Shown: in pieces, positions 45,236-53,153 of the stretch
Layout of the letters: each line of letters opens with the position of its first letter
How positions within the stretch are numbered: the first letter of the stretch is position 1
Assembly: GCA_910587055.1 (NCBI GenBank)
Contig: CAJUKY010000008.1
Location: 16,066 to 80,065, forward strand
Direction of reading: 5' to 3'
Source: Candidatus Gastranaerophilales bacterium
GTDB taxonomy: Bacteria > Cyanobacteriota > Vampirovibrionia > Gastranaerophilales > Gastranaerophilaceae
DNA length: 64,000 bases
The notes under the pieces: model-generated
Databases searched by the model: none
Seen by the model: the letters and a program-made list of their open reading frames with translations, nothing else
What the model was told of the DNA's origin: nothing
Made by a program: the position numbers and the translations under genes

Positions 45236-46459
45236 TTAAAGTTCTTTAACTTGTTTTTGCTCGCCTGTTATAAGATTTTTTACGGTATAATATCCGCCTT
45301 TTACTTCATCTTCGCCTATTACCACAGCATTTTTAGCTATTTTGCCCGCTTTTTCAAACTGCTTGCCGAATTTTCTGTTCTGCAGGTCAAAATCTGCACT
45401 ATAGCCTTTATCCCTTAAAATTTGAACGGTTTTTATTGCTTCATCGGGCAAATTTGAAACAATGAAGTAATCAAGCATAGACTCTTCTTTATGTTCAACA
45501 AGTTCATAAAGTCTTTCAGCCCCGAGGGCAAAACCTACGGCAGGTGTTTTTTCACCGCCGAGCATTTCAACAAGCCCGTCGTATCTGCCGCCGCCCGCGA
45601 TTGCATTTTGAGACCCCAGAGCATCGCTTTTGATTTCAAAAACGGTTCTGTTATAGTAATCAAGCCCTCTTACAAGCATTTTATTTTCTTTATATTTAAT
45701 ATTTAAAATATCTAAATATTTTTTAACGCTTTCATAATGTTCTTTGCATTCCTTGCAGATGAAATCTGAAAGAATTACCTTCTTTATTTCATCGTTTTCA
45801 AAAATCTTAATGCAGTCTTCATTTTTGCAATCAAGCATTCTTAAAGGGTTTTTCTCATATCTTACTTTGCAGTCTTCGCATAGTTTATCAAGGTAGGGTT
45901 TTAATACGGTTTTAATTTTTTCTTTATAAGTATTTCTGCATTCAGGGCAGCCTAAAGAATTGATTTCTGCCACTAAATTTTTCAAGCCCATTTTTGAAAG
46001 AAAATTTGAAGCAAGGGCTATAACTTCAGCATCTGCCGCGGGTTTTTCTATACCGAACATTTCAACGCCAATCTGGTGAAATTGCCTTTGGCGGCCTTTT
46101 TGCGGTCTTTCATACCTAAACATCGGGCCGAAATACCATAATTTTACGGGTGCCGATACTTTATTAAAACCGTGTTCAATATATGCACGTACAACCCCTG
46201 CCGTATTTTCGGGGCGAAGTGTGATTGAATTTTCATCTTTATTTATTCCGCCTACAGAAAATGTATACATTTCCTTGTTTACGATATCCGTTGAATCGCC
46301 CACTCCTCTTTTGAAAAGTTCCGTTCCTTCAAAAATCGGGGTTCTTATTTCCTTATAATTTGCGGATTGAAACAATTCGCGTGCGGTTTTTTCAATATGC
46401 TGCCAGGTTAAAATGTCTTCAGGGAGTATGTCTTTTGTTCCTCTTTGTGCTTTAATCAT
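45236..46459 (-). CDS. hisS: Histidine--tRNA ligase
   Basis: Class II synthetase. Motif 1 region EGTELFKRGVG, motif 2 MFRYERPQKGRQRQFHQIG and the histidine-binding LVRGLDYYNRTVFEI and AIAGGGRYDGLVE are in order; motif 3 is PAVGFALGAERL. The C-terminal anticodon domain follows. An internal insert with six cysteines (CPECRNTY, CEDCK, CKNEDC, CKECK) is in line with many bacterial HisRS. 407 residues is slightly short but complete. It is single, with terminator on the far side. Confidence 0.96.
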   Translation of the reverse strand: MIKAQRGTKDILPEDILTWQHIEKTARELFQSANYKEIRTPIFEGTELFKRGVGDSTDIVNKEMYTFSVGGINKDENSITLRPENTAGVVRAYIEHGFNKVSAPVKLWYFGPMFRYERPQKGRQRQFHQIGVEMFGIEKPAADAEVIALASNFLSKMGLKNLVAEINSLGCPECRNTYKEKIKTVLKPYLDKLCEDCKVRYEKNPLRMLDCKNEDCIKIFENDEIKKVILSDFICKECKEHYESVKKYLDILNIKYKENKMLVRGLDYYNRTVFEIKSDALGSQNAIAGGGRYDGLVEMLGGEKTPAVGFALGAERLYELVEHKEESMLDYFIVSNLPDEAIKTVQILRDKGYSADFDLQNRKFGKQFEKAGKIAKNAVVIGEDEVKGGYYTVKNLITGEQKQVKEL

Positions 46460-46611
46460 AATCTTTCCTTAAAAATAGGTTTTGCCTGTATTTATTTTAC
46501 TATAAATATTTATTGTTTTTGTAAAGAAAAAGATACAAATCCTCCCGTGGTGGGCAACTTTTTTTATGTTTGATTTTTATAGGTGTGTGTTTAATGGTGA
46601 AAGGAAAAATT

Positions 46612-47274
46612 ATGCCTGTTCAAAGTGTTTCATTAAATAACATAGCTTTCAGAGGGGAAGCCCCCAAAGCGGAAGCAGCTGTTGCCGAAAAGGCAGAAAC
46701 AGCATCAAAAACCGAATCTAAAACTTCTGAAAATAAACATATCGACGGCAAAAAAATCGGCATTGTGCTCGGCGGGCTTGCAGCAGCGGGTATTGCGGCG
46801 GTTCTTATCGGAAAAAGCAAAAAAGTTCCTTCAGAATTAAGCATTGAAGAGTTTAAAAAAATCGGTAAATTTAATAAAGGCTTTGCAACAGCAAAAAATA
46901 AACCTTTCAGCGGAATTATTAATGTTGCAAATGCAAACGGCAAGTATGCTCTTGAATACGATAAAGGCGTTTTAAAGGAATCCGTTCAGTTTAAAAATAT
47001 GGCATTCCCCGAGTTCGGGCAGAAAGAAGAGCAGCTGACGGCAGTTTCAAAAAAAGTATATTCTAATGGCGAAGACGGTAATAAGGTTGAATGCTTCTTA
47101 AGAAATCCGTTCTATAAAATCTGCGGCGGAGAAGAATGGGGAAAATTGGGCAGCTCCACTGTTTCTGCCGATAAAACCAGCGTTGTAAAGGAATATACGG
47201 ATTTGTCTTCCGGAGAGATATTACGTGATACAATCTCAAAACAAAAGAACGGAAGCTGGATAAAAACTTCTTAA
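46612..47274 (+). CDS. F-R-G motif membrane protein, first of a tandem pair
   Basis: 220 residues. N-terminal MPVQSVSLNNIAFRGE, an Ala/Glu/Lys-rich linker, one membrane helix (about 48-66, IGIVLGGLAAAGIAAVLIG), then a domain starting VPSELSIEEFKKIGKFNKGF with KPFSGIINVANANGKYALEY. The last strand resembles a MORN-like fold, seen also in the downstream paralogue. The ATG at 46612 has AAAGGA; the frame is open earlier. Function unknown. Confidence 0.75.
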   Translation: MPVQSVSLNNIAFRGEAPKAEAAVAEKAETASKTESKTSENKHIDGKKIGIVLGGLAAAGIAAVLIGKSKKVPSELSIEEFKKIGKFNKGFATAKNKPFSGIINVANANGKYALEYDKGVLKESVQFKNMAFPEFGQKEEQLTAVSKKVYSNGEDGNKVECFLRNPFYKICGGEEWGKLGSSTVSADKTSVVKEYTDLSSGEILRDTISKQKNGSWIKTS

Positions 47275-47375
47275 GGCTTTTTAATTGTAAAGAAACTTAA
47301 TATTAAACGTGATACCAGCAAAATATTTTATATTTATAATAAATATGTAAAATAATCATTAAAGGAAGAAGATTA

Positions 47376-48158
47376 ATGCCAATTCATGCTATATCGGGGA
47401 ATCAAATATGCGGTCGTACGGCTTTTAAAGGCGATGCTTCCAATGAAGATGCAAAACAGGCAAAGGTTTCCGGCGGGTCTGACAGAAACAAAAATAATAA
47501 AAAGAAACTTGCCATAACGCTGGGTATTCTTGCAGGGGCCGGTATTGCGGCGATTGCTATTGCAAAAAAGAGAAAATTTCCTTCCGAGTTTGATATTGAA
47601 AAATTCAAAAAAGCAGGCGGATTTGAAAAAGTTGAAAATGACGGTGTAACACGCACCCTTGCGATGTATAAGAAAAAACCATACACCGGTACTATTAATG
47701 TTGCAAATAAGGCCGGAGATTATCATTTAGAATATAAAGACGGCGTTTTAGATAATTCTTTGTGTGTTCAAACTTTTACAGAAGGTGATGAAATTCTTGC
47801 AAGTGCTTCCAGAAGAGTTTATTCTTACGGTGAAAATGGCAAGCTAAGCGGTATTGAGACATTTAGATATTATGATACGGAAAAGCTTACAGATAAATTT
47901 TCTTCAGCTGAGATAATAAGCAGCGGCAAGCTTGGTGAAAATATTAAATCAATCGGAAGCGATTCATTGTATATTAAAGACGGTGAAGTTACTGTTAAGC
48001 ATGTAAGTCCTGAGCTTGATTCAATTACAACCAAGAAAACTTTATTTGACGAAGACGGTTCACTGAAAAGCAGAATAACTACTGAGAAGAAACTTGATAA
48101 AAAAAGAGTTGCGCAGGTAATAAAAAATGCTGGCGAGAAGCAGGCAGGCTTGTCATAA
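47376..48158 (+). CDS. F-K-G motif membrane protein, second of a tandem pair
   Basis: 260 residues, paralogous to the preceding gene in the N-terminal AFKGD (residues 16-20), the membrane helix (about 44-63), the FPSEFDIEKFKKAGGFEKV block and KPYTGTINVANKAGDYHLEY. The C-terminal half is longer and has repeated K-D-G-x-x and D-G-S-L motifs suggesting a MORN-like beta sheet. AAAGGAAGA precedes the ATG. Function unknown; a surface or envelope role is plausible. Confidence 0.75.
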   Translation: MPIHAISGNQICGRTAFKGDASNEDAKQAKVSGGSDRNKNNKKKLAITLGILAGAGIAAIAIAKKRKFPSEFDIEKFKKAGGFEKVENDGVTRTLAMYKKKPYTGTINVANKAGDYHLEYKDGVLDNSLCVQTFTEGDEILASASRRVYSYGENGKLSGIETFRYYDTEKLTDKFSSAEIISSGKLGENIKSIGSDSLYIKDGEVTVKHVSPELDSITTKKTLFDEDGSLKSRITTEKKLDKKRVAQVIKNAGEKQAGLS

Positions 48159-48187
48159 GAACTTTTAAATATAAAAATATGCGATAA

Positions 48188-48215
48188 AATCCTGATTAAT
48201 TAATCAGGATTTTTT
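48188..48215. terminator. Perfect 24-nt palindromic terminator
   Basis: A 24-nt perfect palindrome (arm AATCCTGATTAA, 48188-48211) followed by T-runs on both sides. It ends the tandem pair and coincides with the last codons of prfB, so it can serve both strands. Confidence 0.8.
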
Positions 48216-49310
48216 AAATATTCATCAATAAATTTATCAATTCCGCCGTCCATAACAAAATCCACATTGCCTATTTCAGCCCCTGTTCTGTGGTCTTTAA
48301 CCAGTTTATAAGGGTGAAAAACGTATGAGCGGATTTGTGAGCCAAAGTTTATATCCATATTTTCACCTTTAATATCGGACAATTTTTTTTCATGTTCTGT
48401 TTGCCGCATTAATAAAAGCTTTGAAGCGAGCATTGAAAGAGCCGTTTCTTTATTTTGTAATTGCGACCTTTCCTGTTGGCATTTAACAACAATCCCTGTG
48501 GGTTTATGATAAATGCGCACCGCCGTTTCAACCTTGTTTACATTTTGCCCGCCGGCACCGCCCGAGCGCATTGTTTCTACTTCAATATCATCAGGCGGAA
48601 TGGTAATTTTTTTCTCAAAATCTTCAATTACAGGCATGGTTTCAACGCTTGCAAAACTCGTCTGTCTTTTTCCGTTAGCATTAAAAGGAGATATGCGCAC
48701 AAGCCTGTGTACGCCTTTTTCGGCCTTTAGATATCCGTAGGCAAATTTTCCTTCAATTTTAATTGAGGCTGATTTTATTCCTGCTTCATCTCCGTCTGAT
48801 TTATCTATAAGGCTTGCGCTGTATCCTTTTTGCTCTGTCCATCTTAAATACATTCTTAAAAGCATATTTGCCCAATCCATGGCATCTACGCCGCCTGCTC
48901 CCGCATTTATGCTTAAAATGGCGCTGTTTGTATCGTATTCACCCGAGAGCAATTTTTGAATTTCAAATTTTTCAAGCTCATCTTCAAGGGCGGTAAGAGT
49001 TTTCAAGCTTTCTTCCATTAAAGAATTATCATCCAATTCAAGGCTTATTTTTGAATCTTCAATGATATTCTGCCAGTTTTGAGCGGTTTCAAGCTCGCTT
49101 TTTATTTCTTTCTGCTCTTTTAAAAATTTTGAAGCCTCATCCTGCCTGTCCCAGATAGACGGGTCTTCAAGCTTTTTATTTATATCATCCAGTCTGTTTT
49201 TAAGGTTTTCAGGGTCAAAGATACCTCACAGACTCTTTAACTTTGACATCAAGTTTTGATATTTTATCTTTTAAATTTTCTTTTAGTAATTCTTTTGTAT
49301 CCTGTTCCAT
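48200..49310 (-). CDS. prfB: Peptide chain release factor 2 with programmed +1 frameshift
   Basis: Releases the peptide at UGA and UAA codons. Zero frame: ATG at 49310 (MEQDTKELLKENLKDK) through VRYL to an in-frame TGA at 49217-49215. The DNA there reads AGGTATCTTTGACC, the classical RF2 shift site: slipping at CTT gives D-P-E-N-L-K in the +1 frame, which runs to 48200. Joined length is about 369 residues. SPF (RISPFNANGKR) and GGQ (SGGAGGQNVNK) are present. A frame-blind reading would start at a TTG near 49036 and lose about 90 residues. The Shine-Dalgarno-like AGG upstream is weaker than in E. coli. Confidence 0.96.
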
Positions 49311-49316
49311 AAAAAG

Positions 49317-49327
49317 ATTTTACTATA
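49317..49327 (-). promoter_or_regulatory. -10-like motif close to the prfB start
   Basis: TATAGTAAAAT on the minus strand ends 6 nt before the prfB ATG. The same 11-mer precedes hisS (46494-46504) and purA (59307-59317). If used as a -10 it would give an mRNA starting at or near the ATG. No Shine-Dalgarno is present in front of prfB. Confidence 0.4.
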
Positions 49328-49345
49328 AATATAGAGTTTTTGTGC

Positions 49346-49373
49346 TTGAAAATTACAATAAAACGTATATAAT
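49346..49373 (+). promoter_or_regulatory. Promoter of the candidate antitoxin RNA
   Basis: TTGAAA at 49346-49351, a 16-nt spacer and perfect TATAAT at 49368-49373. The predicted start is near 49380. It points towards the 24-codon peptide gene on the other strand. Confidence 0.7.
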
Positions 49374-49386
49374 ATAAGTATAGGGG

Positions 49387-49424
49387 AAAGTCCCCGACAA
49401 GATAAGCTAGCTGTCGAGGACTTT
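49387..49424. other. Shared stem-loop in both RNAs of the toxin-antitoxin-like locus
   Basis: AAAGTCCCCGACA (49387-49399) pairs with TGTCGAGGACTTT (49412-49424), 12 of 13 pairs with a 12-nt loop. It is the 5' hairpin of the plus-strand RNA and lies just past the peptide stop on the minus strand, where it may end or protect the toxin mRNA. There is no T-run after it on the minus strand. Confidence 0.6.
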
Positions 49425-49434
49425 GCTTAGTACC

Positions 49435-49509
49435 CTATAAGAACAATAAAATGAATTGTAAAATCGCTATCATTGCAGTGATGGCGATTTTTATTACCAT
49501 CTTGTTCAT
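49435..49509 (-). CDS. 24-residue hydrophobic peptide, candidate type I toxin
   Basis: ATG at 49509 with a perfect AGGAGGT Shine-Dalgarno 6 nt upstream (49515-49521). The 24 codons start M-N-K-M-V-I-K-I-A-I-T-A-M-I-A-I and end in L-Q-F-I-L-L-F-L before TAG, so one membrane-spanning helix with a basic N terminus. It is preceded by a 69-nt leader and a consensus promoter. Size, hydrophobicity, ribosome site and the convergent antisense RNA are all like Bacillus/Enterococcus-type type I toxins. No known family was recognised, so it may be new. It is too short for usual gene callers. Confidence 0.7.
   Translation of the reverse strand: MNKMVIKIAITAMIAILQFILLFL
49460..49495 (+). terminator. Terminator of the antisense RNA
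   Basis: AAAATCGCTATCA (49460-49472) pairs with TGATGGCGATTTT (49479-49491) with one G-U pair and a 6-nt loop; the T-run TTTTT at 49488-49492 overlaps the stem end. The palindrome also makes both strands encode similar hydrophobic residues. Confidence 0.55.
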
Positions 49510-49584
49510 AAATTACCTCCTTTCCTGTCGATTTCTTAGTAAAATACGTGTGCAGGAGAAGGTACGGTACTACCCTTAAGGTTT

Positions 49585-49613
49585 AGTATATAAAATTATT
49601 CTTATTTTGACAA
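49585..49613 (-). promoter_or_regulatory. Promoter of the candidate toxin mRNA
   Basis: Minus strand TTGTCA (49613-49608), a 17-nt spacer and TATACT (49590-49585). It is one of the best promoter matches in the window. The start is expected near 49578, giving a 69-nt leader before the peptide ATG. Confidence 0.75.
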
Positions 49614-49689
49614 AACCGTAACTGTATTTTTTCATTTGTTTTTGATAAAATTATCTAGGTTTGTTTAAAAATTATGGAGTATGAAACGA

Positions 49690-50205
49690 ATGGAAGACAT
49701 TAAAAAGATGATAAGAAATATCCCTGATTTTCCTAAAAAAGGAATAATGTTCAGAGATATAACCACCGCTGTAAAAGACCCTGTTACAATGAAAAAAATC
49801 ATTGATTATATAGCGGATGAATTTAAAAATGAAAAGATTGATTACGTTGCAGGGATTGAATCACGCGGTTTTATCTTCGGCATGCCCGTTGCATACTCTT
49901 TAGGATGCGGTTTTATTCCTATCAGAAAACCCGGTAAATTGCCTGCTGAAACAATTTCTATGGAATATGAGCTTGAATACGGCACGGATAAAATTGAAAT
50001 TCATAAAGATGCTATCGAAAAAGGTAAAAGAGTATTATTGATAGATGACCTTCTTGCAACAGGCGGTACGGCTGCCGCTGCAAGCAAGTTAATTCAAAGC
50101 GTGGGCGAACTTGCGGGGATTGGTTTTGTAATTGAGCTTGAAGCATTAAAAGGCAGAGAAAAACTGCCGAATGATGTTAAAATTGTTTCAATGGCAAAAT
50201 ATTAG
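49690..50205 (+). CDS. apt: Adenine phosphoribosyltransferase
   Basis: Salvages adenine to AMP with PRPP. The PRPP motif VLLIDDLLATGGTAAA, the flexible loop (YGTDKIEIHKD), GIESRGFIFG and the starting IPDFPKKGIMFRDIT are all present. 171 residues from the ATG at 49690, which has GGAG 10 nt upstream; an ATG at 49681 would place the ribosome site too close. It follows the toxin-antitoxin-like locus and precedes a GT10 gene by 8 bp. Confidence 0.95.
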   Translation: MEDIKKMIRNIPDFPKKGIMFRDITTAVKDPVTMKKIIDYIADEFKNEKIDYVAGIESRGFIFGMPVAYSLGCGFIPIRKPGKLPAETISMEYELEYGTDKIEIHKDAIEKGKRVLLIDDLLATGGTAAAASKLIQSVGELAGIGFVIELEALKGREKLPNDVKIVSMAKY

Positions 50206-50213
50206 GTTTTAAA

Positions 50214-51182
50214 ATGTCTGCTGGGCTTGTAAGGCTGATATATCCTGAAAATTGGACAAATACGTTCAGGCTCATTCCGGGGTTTGAGCAGGGTAAAAGT
50301 GCAAAACTCGGGGATATTGTTTTTACAACGGAAGAAATTGATGAGGCGGATTTAGCTGTCATTATTAATTTTTCTCCGTATGATTTAAAAATGAAGGCAA
50401 GGGAAGTATGGATATTTCACCATGAGCCTTCAAATTATAAACACTTTGCCCACTGGATGAAGGCATATAAGTATGCTGATAAAGTATTTGGAAGCTGGCA
50501 GAATGGCAGGGGGGCAAAAAATATAATAAGGGAGCAGGCTTCAATTTTCTGGGGATGCCCGAATAATTATGAATATTATAAAAACCTTGATACGGGAGCG
50601 GGCACAAAGAAATATAATCTTTGTGCCATAACAAGCTCTAAAACAGCATTTTCGGGGCATAAGGAAAGACTCAGGTTTTTATACGCCCTGCAGGATAAGT
50701 TTAAAAATACGGAGCTTGAATTTGATATTAAAGGTAAAGGTATCTGCGAAATTAAAACTAAAGATGAAGCTTTAATTCCTTCAAAATATACGCTTGCAAT
50801 TGAAAACACATCTGAACCTCATTATTTTACGGAAAAAATAACGGATGCATTTTTGTGCGGCTGCATGCCCATATATTACGGTGCGCCGAATATTTTTGAA
50901 TATTTCCCGAAAGGTTCTTTGATTCAGCTTGAAACTTTAGATATTGAATATGCGGCAGATATCATTAAAAAATCGATAGAAAATGATTTTTACGGCAAAA
51001 ATTATGACAAATTAACGGCGGCCAAAAATCTGGTATTAAATAAATACAATTTCTTTATGAATGTTTCGGAAAAAATAAAGGAGTATGATATTTTAAATAA
51101 GCCTGTAAAAAATATCTATATTCCAAAATCAAGACAGAAAAAGCATCCGCTTTTATCTAAAATAAAGAGCATAATAAAATAA
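50214..51182 (+). CDS. GT10 fucosyltransferase-like glycosyltransferase
   Basis: 322 residues of the alpha-1,3-fucosyltransferase family (GT10). The conserved C-terminal signature is YTLAIENTSEPHYFTEKITD, then AFLCGCMPIYYGAPNIFEYF, the GDP-fucose binding part. The N-terminal half has WIFHHEPSNYKH. It lacks a signal or membrane helix. It likely decorates a surface glycan. It follows apt by 8 bp and precedes the SctU/FlhB gene by 10 bp. Confidence 0.85.
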   Translation: MSAGLVRLIYPENWTNTFRLIPGFEQGKSAKLGDIVFTTEEIDEADLAVIINFSPYDLKMKAREVWIFHHEPSNYKHFAHWMKAYKYADKVFGSWQNGRGAKNIIREQASIFWGCPNNYEYYKNLDTGAGTKKYNLCAITSSKTAFSGHKERLRFLYALQDKFKNTELEFDIKGKGICEIKTKDEALIPSKYTLAIENTSEPHYFTEKITDAFLCGCMPIYYGAPNIFEYFPKGSLIQLETLDIEYAADIIKKSIENDFYGKNYDKLTAAKNLVLNKYNFFMNVSEKIKEYDILNKPVKNIYIPKSRQKKHPLLSKIKSIIK

Positions 51183-51192
51183 GGATTAGTGA

Positions 51193-52341
51193 ATGGGAGA
51201 TGAAGATAAACAATTTGAGGCGTCTCATCAGAAGCTTCAAAAGGCAAGAAAAGAAGGGCAGGTTGTAAAATCTAAAGATTTTTCAATGGCGCTTGCTTTA
51301 ATTGTTATGTTTTCCGTAATCTATGCGCTCGGGCCTTTTATCTGGAACCAGATTTCCACACTCTATGCGAAACTTTACGAACAAATTCCAAATGCTCATC
51401 TTGATAAAATAGGGTATATGTATATTTTAACTTCCACTCTTATCCCCACATTTTTAATCATTCTTCCTATTCTTATTATGGCAGGGTTTATGGGAATTCT
51501 CGGGGATTTAATTCAGGTGGGGCCGTTATTTACAATTACGCCTTTAATCCCGAAGCCTGATAAATTAAATCCTACAAAATATTTTAAAAACCTTATGAAC
51601 CCGAAAACCCTTTTTGAACTTGTGAAAAACATTGCAAAAGTTTTAATTTTGGGGTTTATAGGCTGGATTGTTTATATGGAGCATTTTCCGCAGATTTTGA
51701 TGCTTGCCGCTGTTGATAATCAGTTTGCAACTTTAATTGCTTTCGGTAAATTGATTGTAGATTTTATTATCAAAGCGGGGATTGCCTTTTTGATAATAGC
51801 TGCGGCGGATTACGGGGTAACAAAGTGGAAATTTATGCAGGATCAAAAAATGAGTTTTAAAGAAGTTAAGGATGAATATAAAAACTCTGAAGGCGATCCG
51901 CATGTTAAGGCAGCGCTTCGCCAAAAAAGGCAGCAGCTATTACAAAAATCTATGATGGATATGGTGCCTGAGGCTGATTTTGTTGTAACAAACCCTACAC
52001 ATATTGCATGTGCGCTAAAATATGATGCGGAAACTATGGAATCACCCAAGCTTCTTGCCAAGGGGTCTGAATTATTTGCAAAAAGAATAAAAGAAATCGC
52101 GCAGGAACATGATATTCCCGTTATTGAAAATCCGCCTGTTGCACGTGCGATTTTCAGAATGGTTGAAATAAACCATGAAGTGCCGCCCGATTTATATAAG
52201 GCGGTTGCCGAAATTCTTATTTTTGTATACAACTTAAAGAAAAAAGCCCCGCCCATTAAGGGAAATAAAGAAAATAAAGCAAATAAAGATATAAAGCCGC
52301 CTGCAGGTAAAGAAAATAAAAATGATAAACCAAAGGGTTAA
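51193..52341 (+). CDS. FlhB/SctU family type III export protein
   Basis: 382 residues: four membrane helices, then a cytosolic domain with the autocleavage motif N267-P-T-H270 (VVTNPTHIACALKY). The N-terminal KLQKARKEGQVVKSKDF and the KWKFMQDQKMSFKEVKDEYK linker are family marks. This is the export switch of flagella and injectisomes. The tail after residue 350 is Lys/Asn-rich. No other export component lies in the window; a FliA-like sigma factor is next. Flagellar or non-flagellar use cannot be told. Confidence 0.9.
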   Translation: MGDEDKQFEASHQKLQKARKEGQVVKSKDFSMALALIVMFSVIYALGPFIWNQISTLYAKLYEQIPNAHLDKIGYMYILTSTLIPTFLIILPILIMAGFMGILGDLIQVGPLFTITPLIPKPDKLNPTKYFKNLMNPKTLFELVKNIAKVLILGFIGWIVYMEHFPQILMLAAVDNQFATLIAFGKLIVDFIIKAGIAFLIIAAADYGVTKWKFMQDQKMSFKEVKDEYKNSEGDPHVKAALRQKRQQLLQKSMMDMVPEADFVVTNPTHIACALKYDAETMESPKLLAKGSELFAKRIKEIAQEHDIPVIENPPVARAIFRMVEINHEVPPDLYKAVAEILIFVYNLKKKAPPIKGNKENKANKDIKPPAGKENKNDKPKG

Positions 52342-52376
52342 TATACACCAGATGGTGGGTGTACCCCTATACGGAT

Positions 52377-52405
52377 TTGCAAAAAGGTTAAAAAAATAGT
52401 AAAAT
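52377..52405 (+). promoter_or_regulatory. Sigma-70-like promoter of the sigma factor gene
   Basis: TTGCAA at 52377-52382, a 17-nt spacer and TAAAAT at 52400-52405; predicted start near 52412 and a leader of about 29 nt before the GTG. The sequence is a good match for the housekeeping sigma factor, so the gene can be expressed independently of flhB. Confidence 0.55.
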
Positions 52406-52440
52406 CGTTTCAGAAGTATTTTATATACTGTGGTAGAAGT

Positions 52441-53118
52441 GTGGCGCTAAAATTGCAATCAAACAGATTAAAAGACTATATTGATATAATTCAAAAAGTG
52501 GCAAGGGTTGAATACAGGCGTATTCCCGCTCATATGGTAGAATGCGAAGAGCTTGTATCAATCGGTATTATTGCAATTCAGGCGCTTATAAAAAATAAAT
52601 CCGACGAACAATTAGAAAAATATAATACATCATATATCGCAACGGCTGTCAGATGGGCAATCAGGAACGAACTTAGAAACCGTTATAAATGGTATACTTT
52701 AAAACATAAAAAAGAGGCCTCAGAAGATGATGAAGATGTTTCATCAGATAATGTTTCAAGCCTTGATGTTTCCCCGAATAAGGTTAGAGAAGCCATCTAT
52801 GAAACAATTTTATCCATTGATTCCATTGCTTCGGCTTCTTCTGATACCGATTCGCCTTTTGATTTTATAAAAGACACATCTGCCACACCGGATGAAAAGG
52901 CCGAAATTACAGAACTTGGCCGTGTTATAAGAGAAGCAATCGCCACATTGCCTCAAAAAGACAGAACCATTGTAGAATACAGGTTTTATCGCAATATGCA
53001 GGTAAAACAAATTGCGCAGATGGTAGGGTTATCAAGTTCAAGAATAACCCGTATCGTGCAAAGCGCCCTGAATAATGTCAGAGAATATCTGCAAAAGCGG
53101 GGTTTAACAAGCTATTAA
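52441..53118 (+). CDS. Sigma-70 family factor, FliA-like
   Basis: 225 residues with sigma region 2 (VECEELVSIGIIAIQALIKN, SYIATAVRWAIRNELRNRYK), an acidic, Ser-rich linker (about 97-140) in place of a long region 3, and region 4 (LPQKDRTIVEYRFYRNMQVK, QIAQMVGLSSSRITRIVQSAL). The GTG start has a weak ribosome site. The layout matches FliA/SigF-type alternative factors, and it follows flhB, but its regulon is unknown. Confidence 0.85.
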   Translation: MALKLQSNRLKDYIDIIQKVARVEYRRIPAHMVECEELVSIGIIAIQALIKNKSDEQLEKYNTSYIATAVRWAIRNELRNRYKWYTLKHKKEASEDDEDVSSDNVSSLDVSPNKVREAIYETILSIDSIASASSDTDSPFDFIKDTSATPDEKAEITELGRVIREAIATLPQKDRTIVEYRFYRNMQVKQIAQMVGLSSSRITRIVQSALNNVREYLQKRGLTSY

Positions 53119-53153
53119 TGAACAATTTATAATTTAGGAGGAGAAGGCTAATA

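Larger units (their letters stand above)
49380..49495 (+). ncRNA. Candidate antisense antitoxin RNA
   Basis: Predicted RNA of about 115 nt from the promoter at 49346-49373. It would begin with a strong stem-loop (arms 49387-49399 and 49412-49424, one mismatch). It would end at a 12-13 bp stem with T-run (49460-49472 with 49479-49491). The RNA is complementary to the 3' half of the peptide mRNA, including most of the coding region. This is the layout of RatA/SR4-type type I antitoxins; the RNA itself is predicted, not observed. Confidence 0.6.

Noticed and set aside
46540..46575. CCTCCCGTGGTGGG stretch before the F-R-G gene as a structured element
   Set aside because: Only three GC pairs close the loop; no further support.
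48200..49036. Short prfB starting at the TTG at 49036
   Set aside because: The upstream sequence continues in frame as RF2 and joins the zero frame by the classical frameshift.
49451..49582. 43-codon plus-strand ORF across the toxin-antitoxin-like locus
   Set aside because: No ribosome binding site; its similarity to the minus peptide follows from the palindrome. The minus ORF has a perfect Shine-Dalgarno.
52345..52370. Hairpin TACACC...GGGTGTA after flhB as a terminator
   Set aside because: Stem is short and not followed by a T-run; the sigma factor promoter lies just after it.
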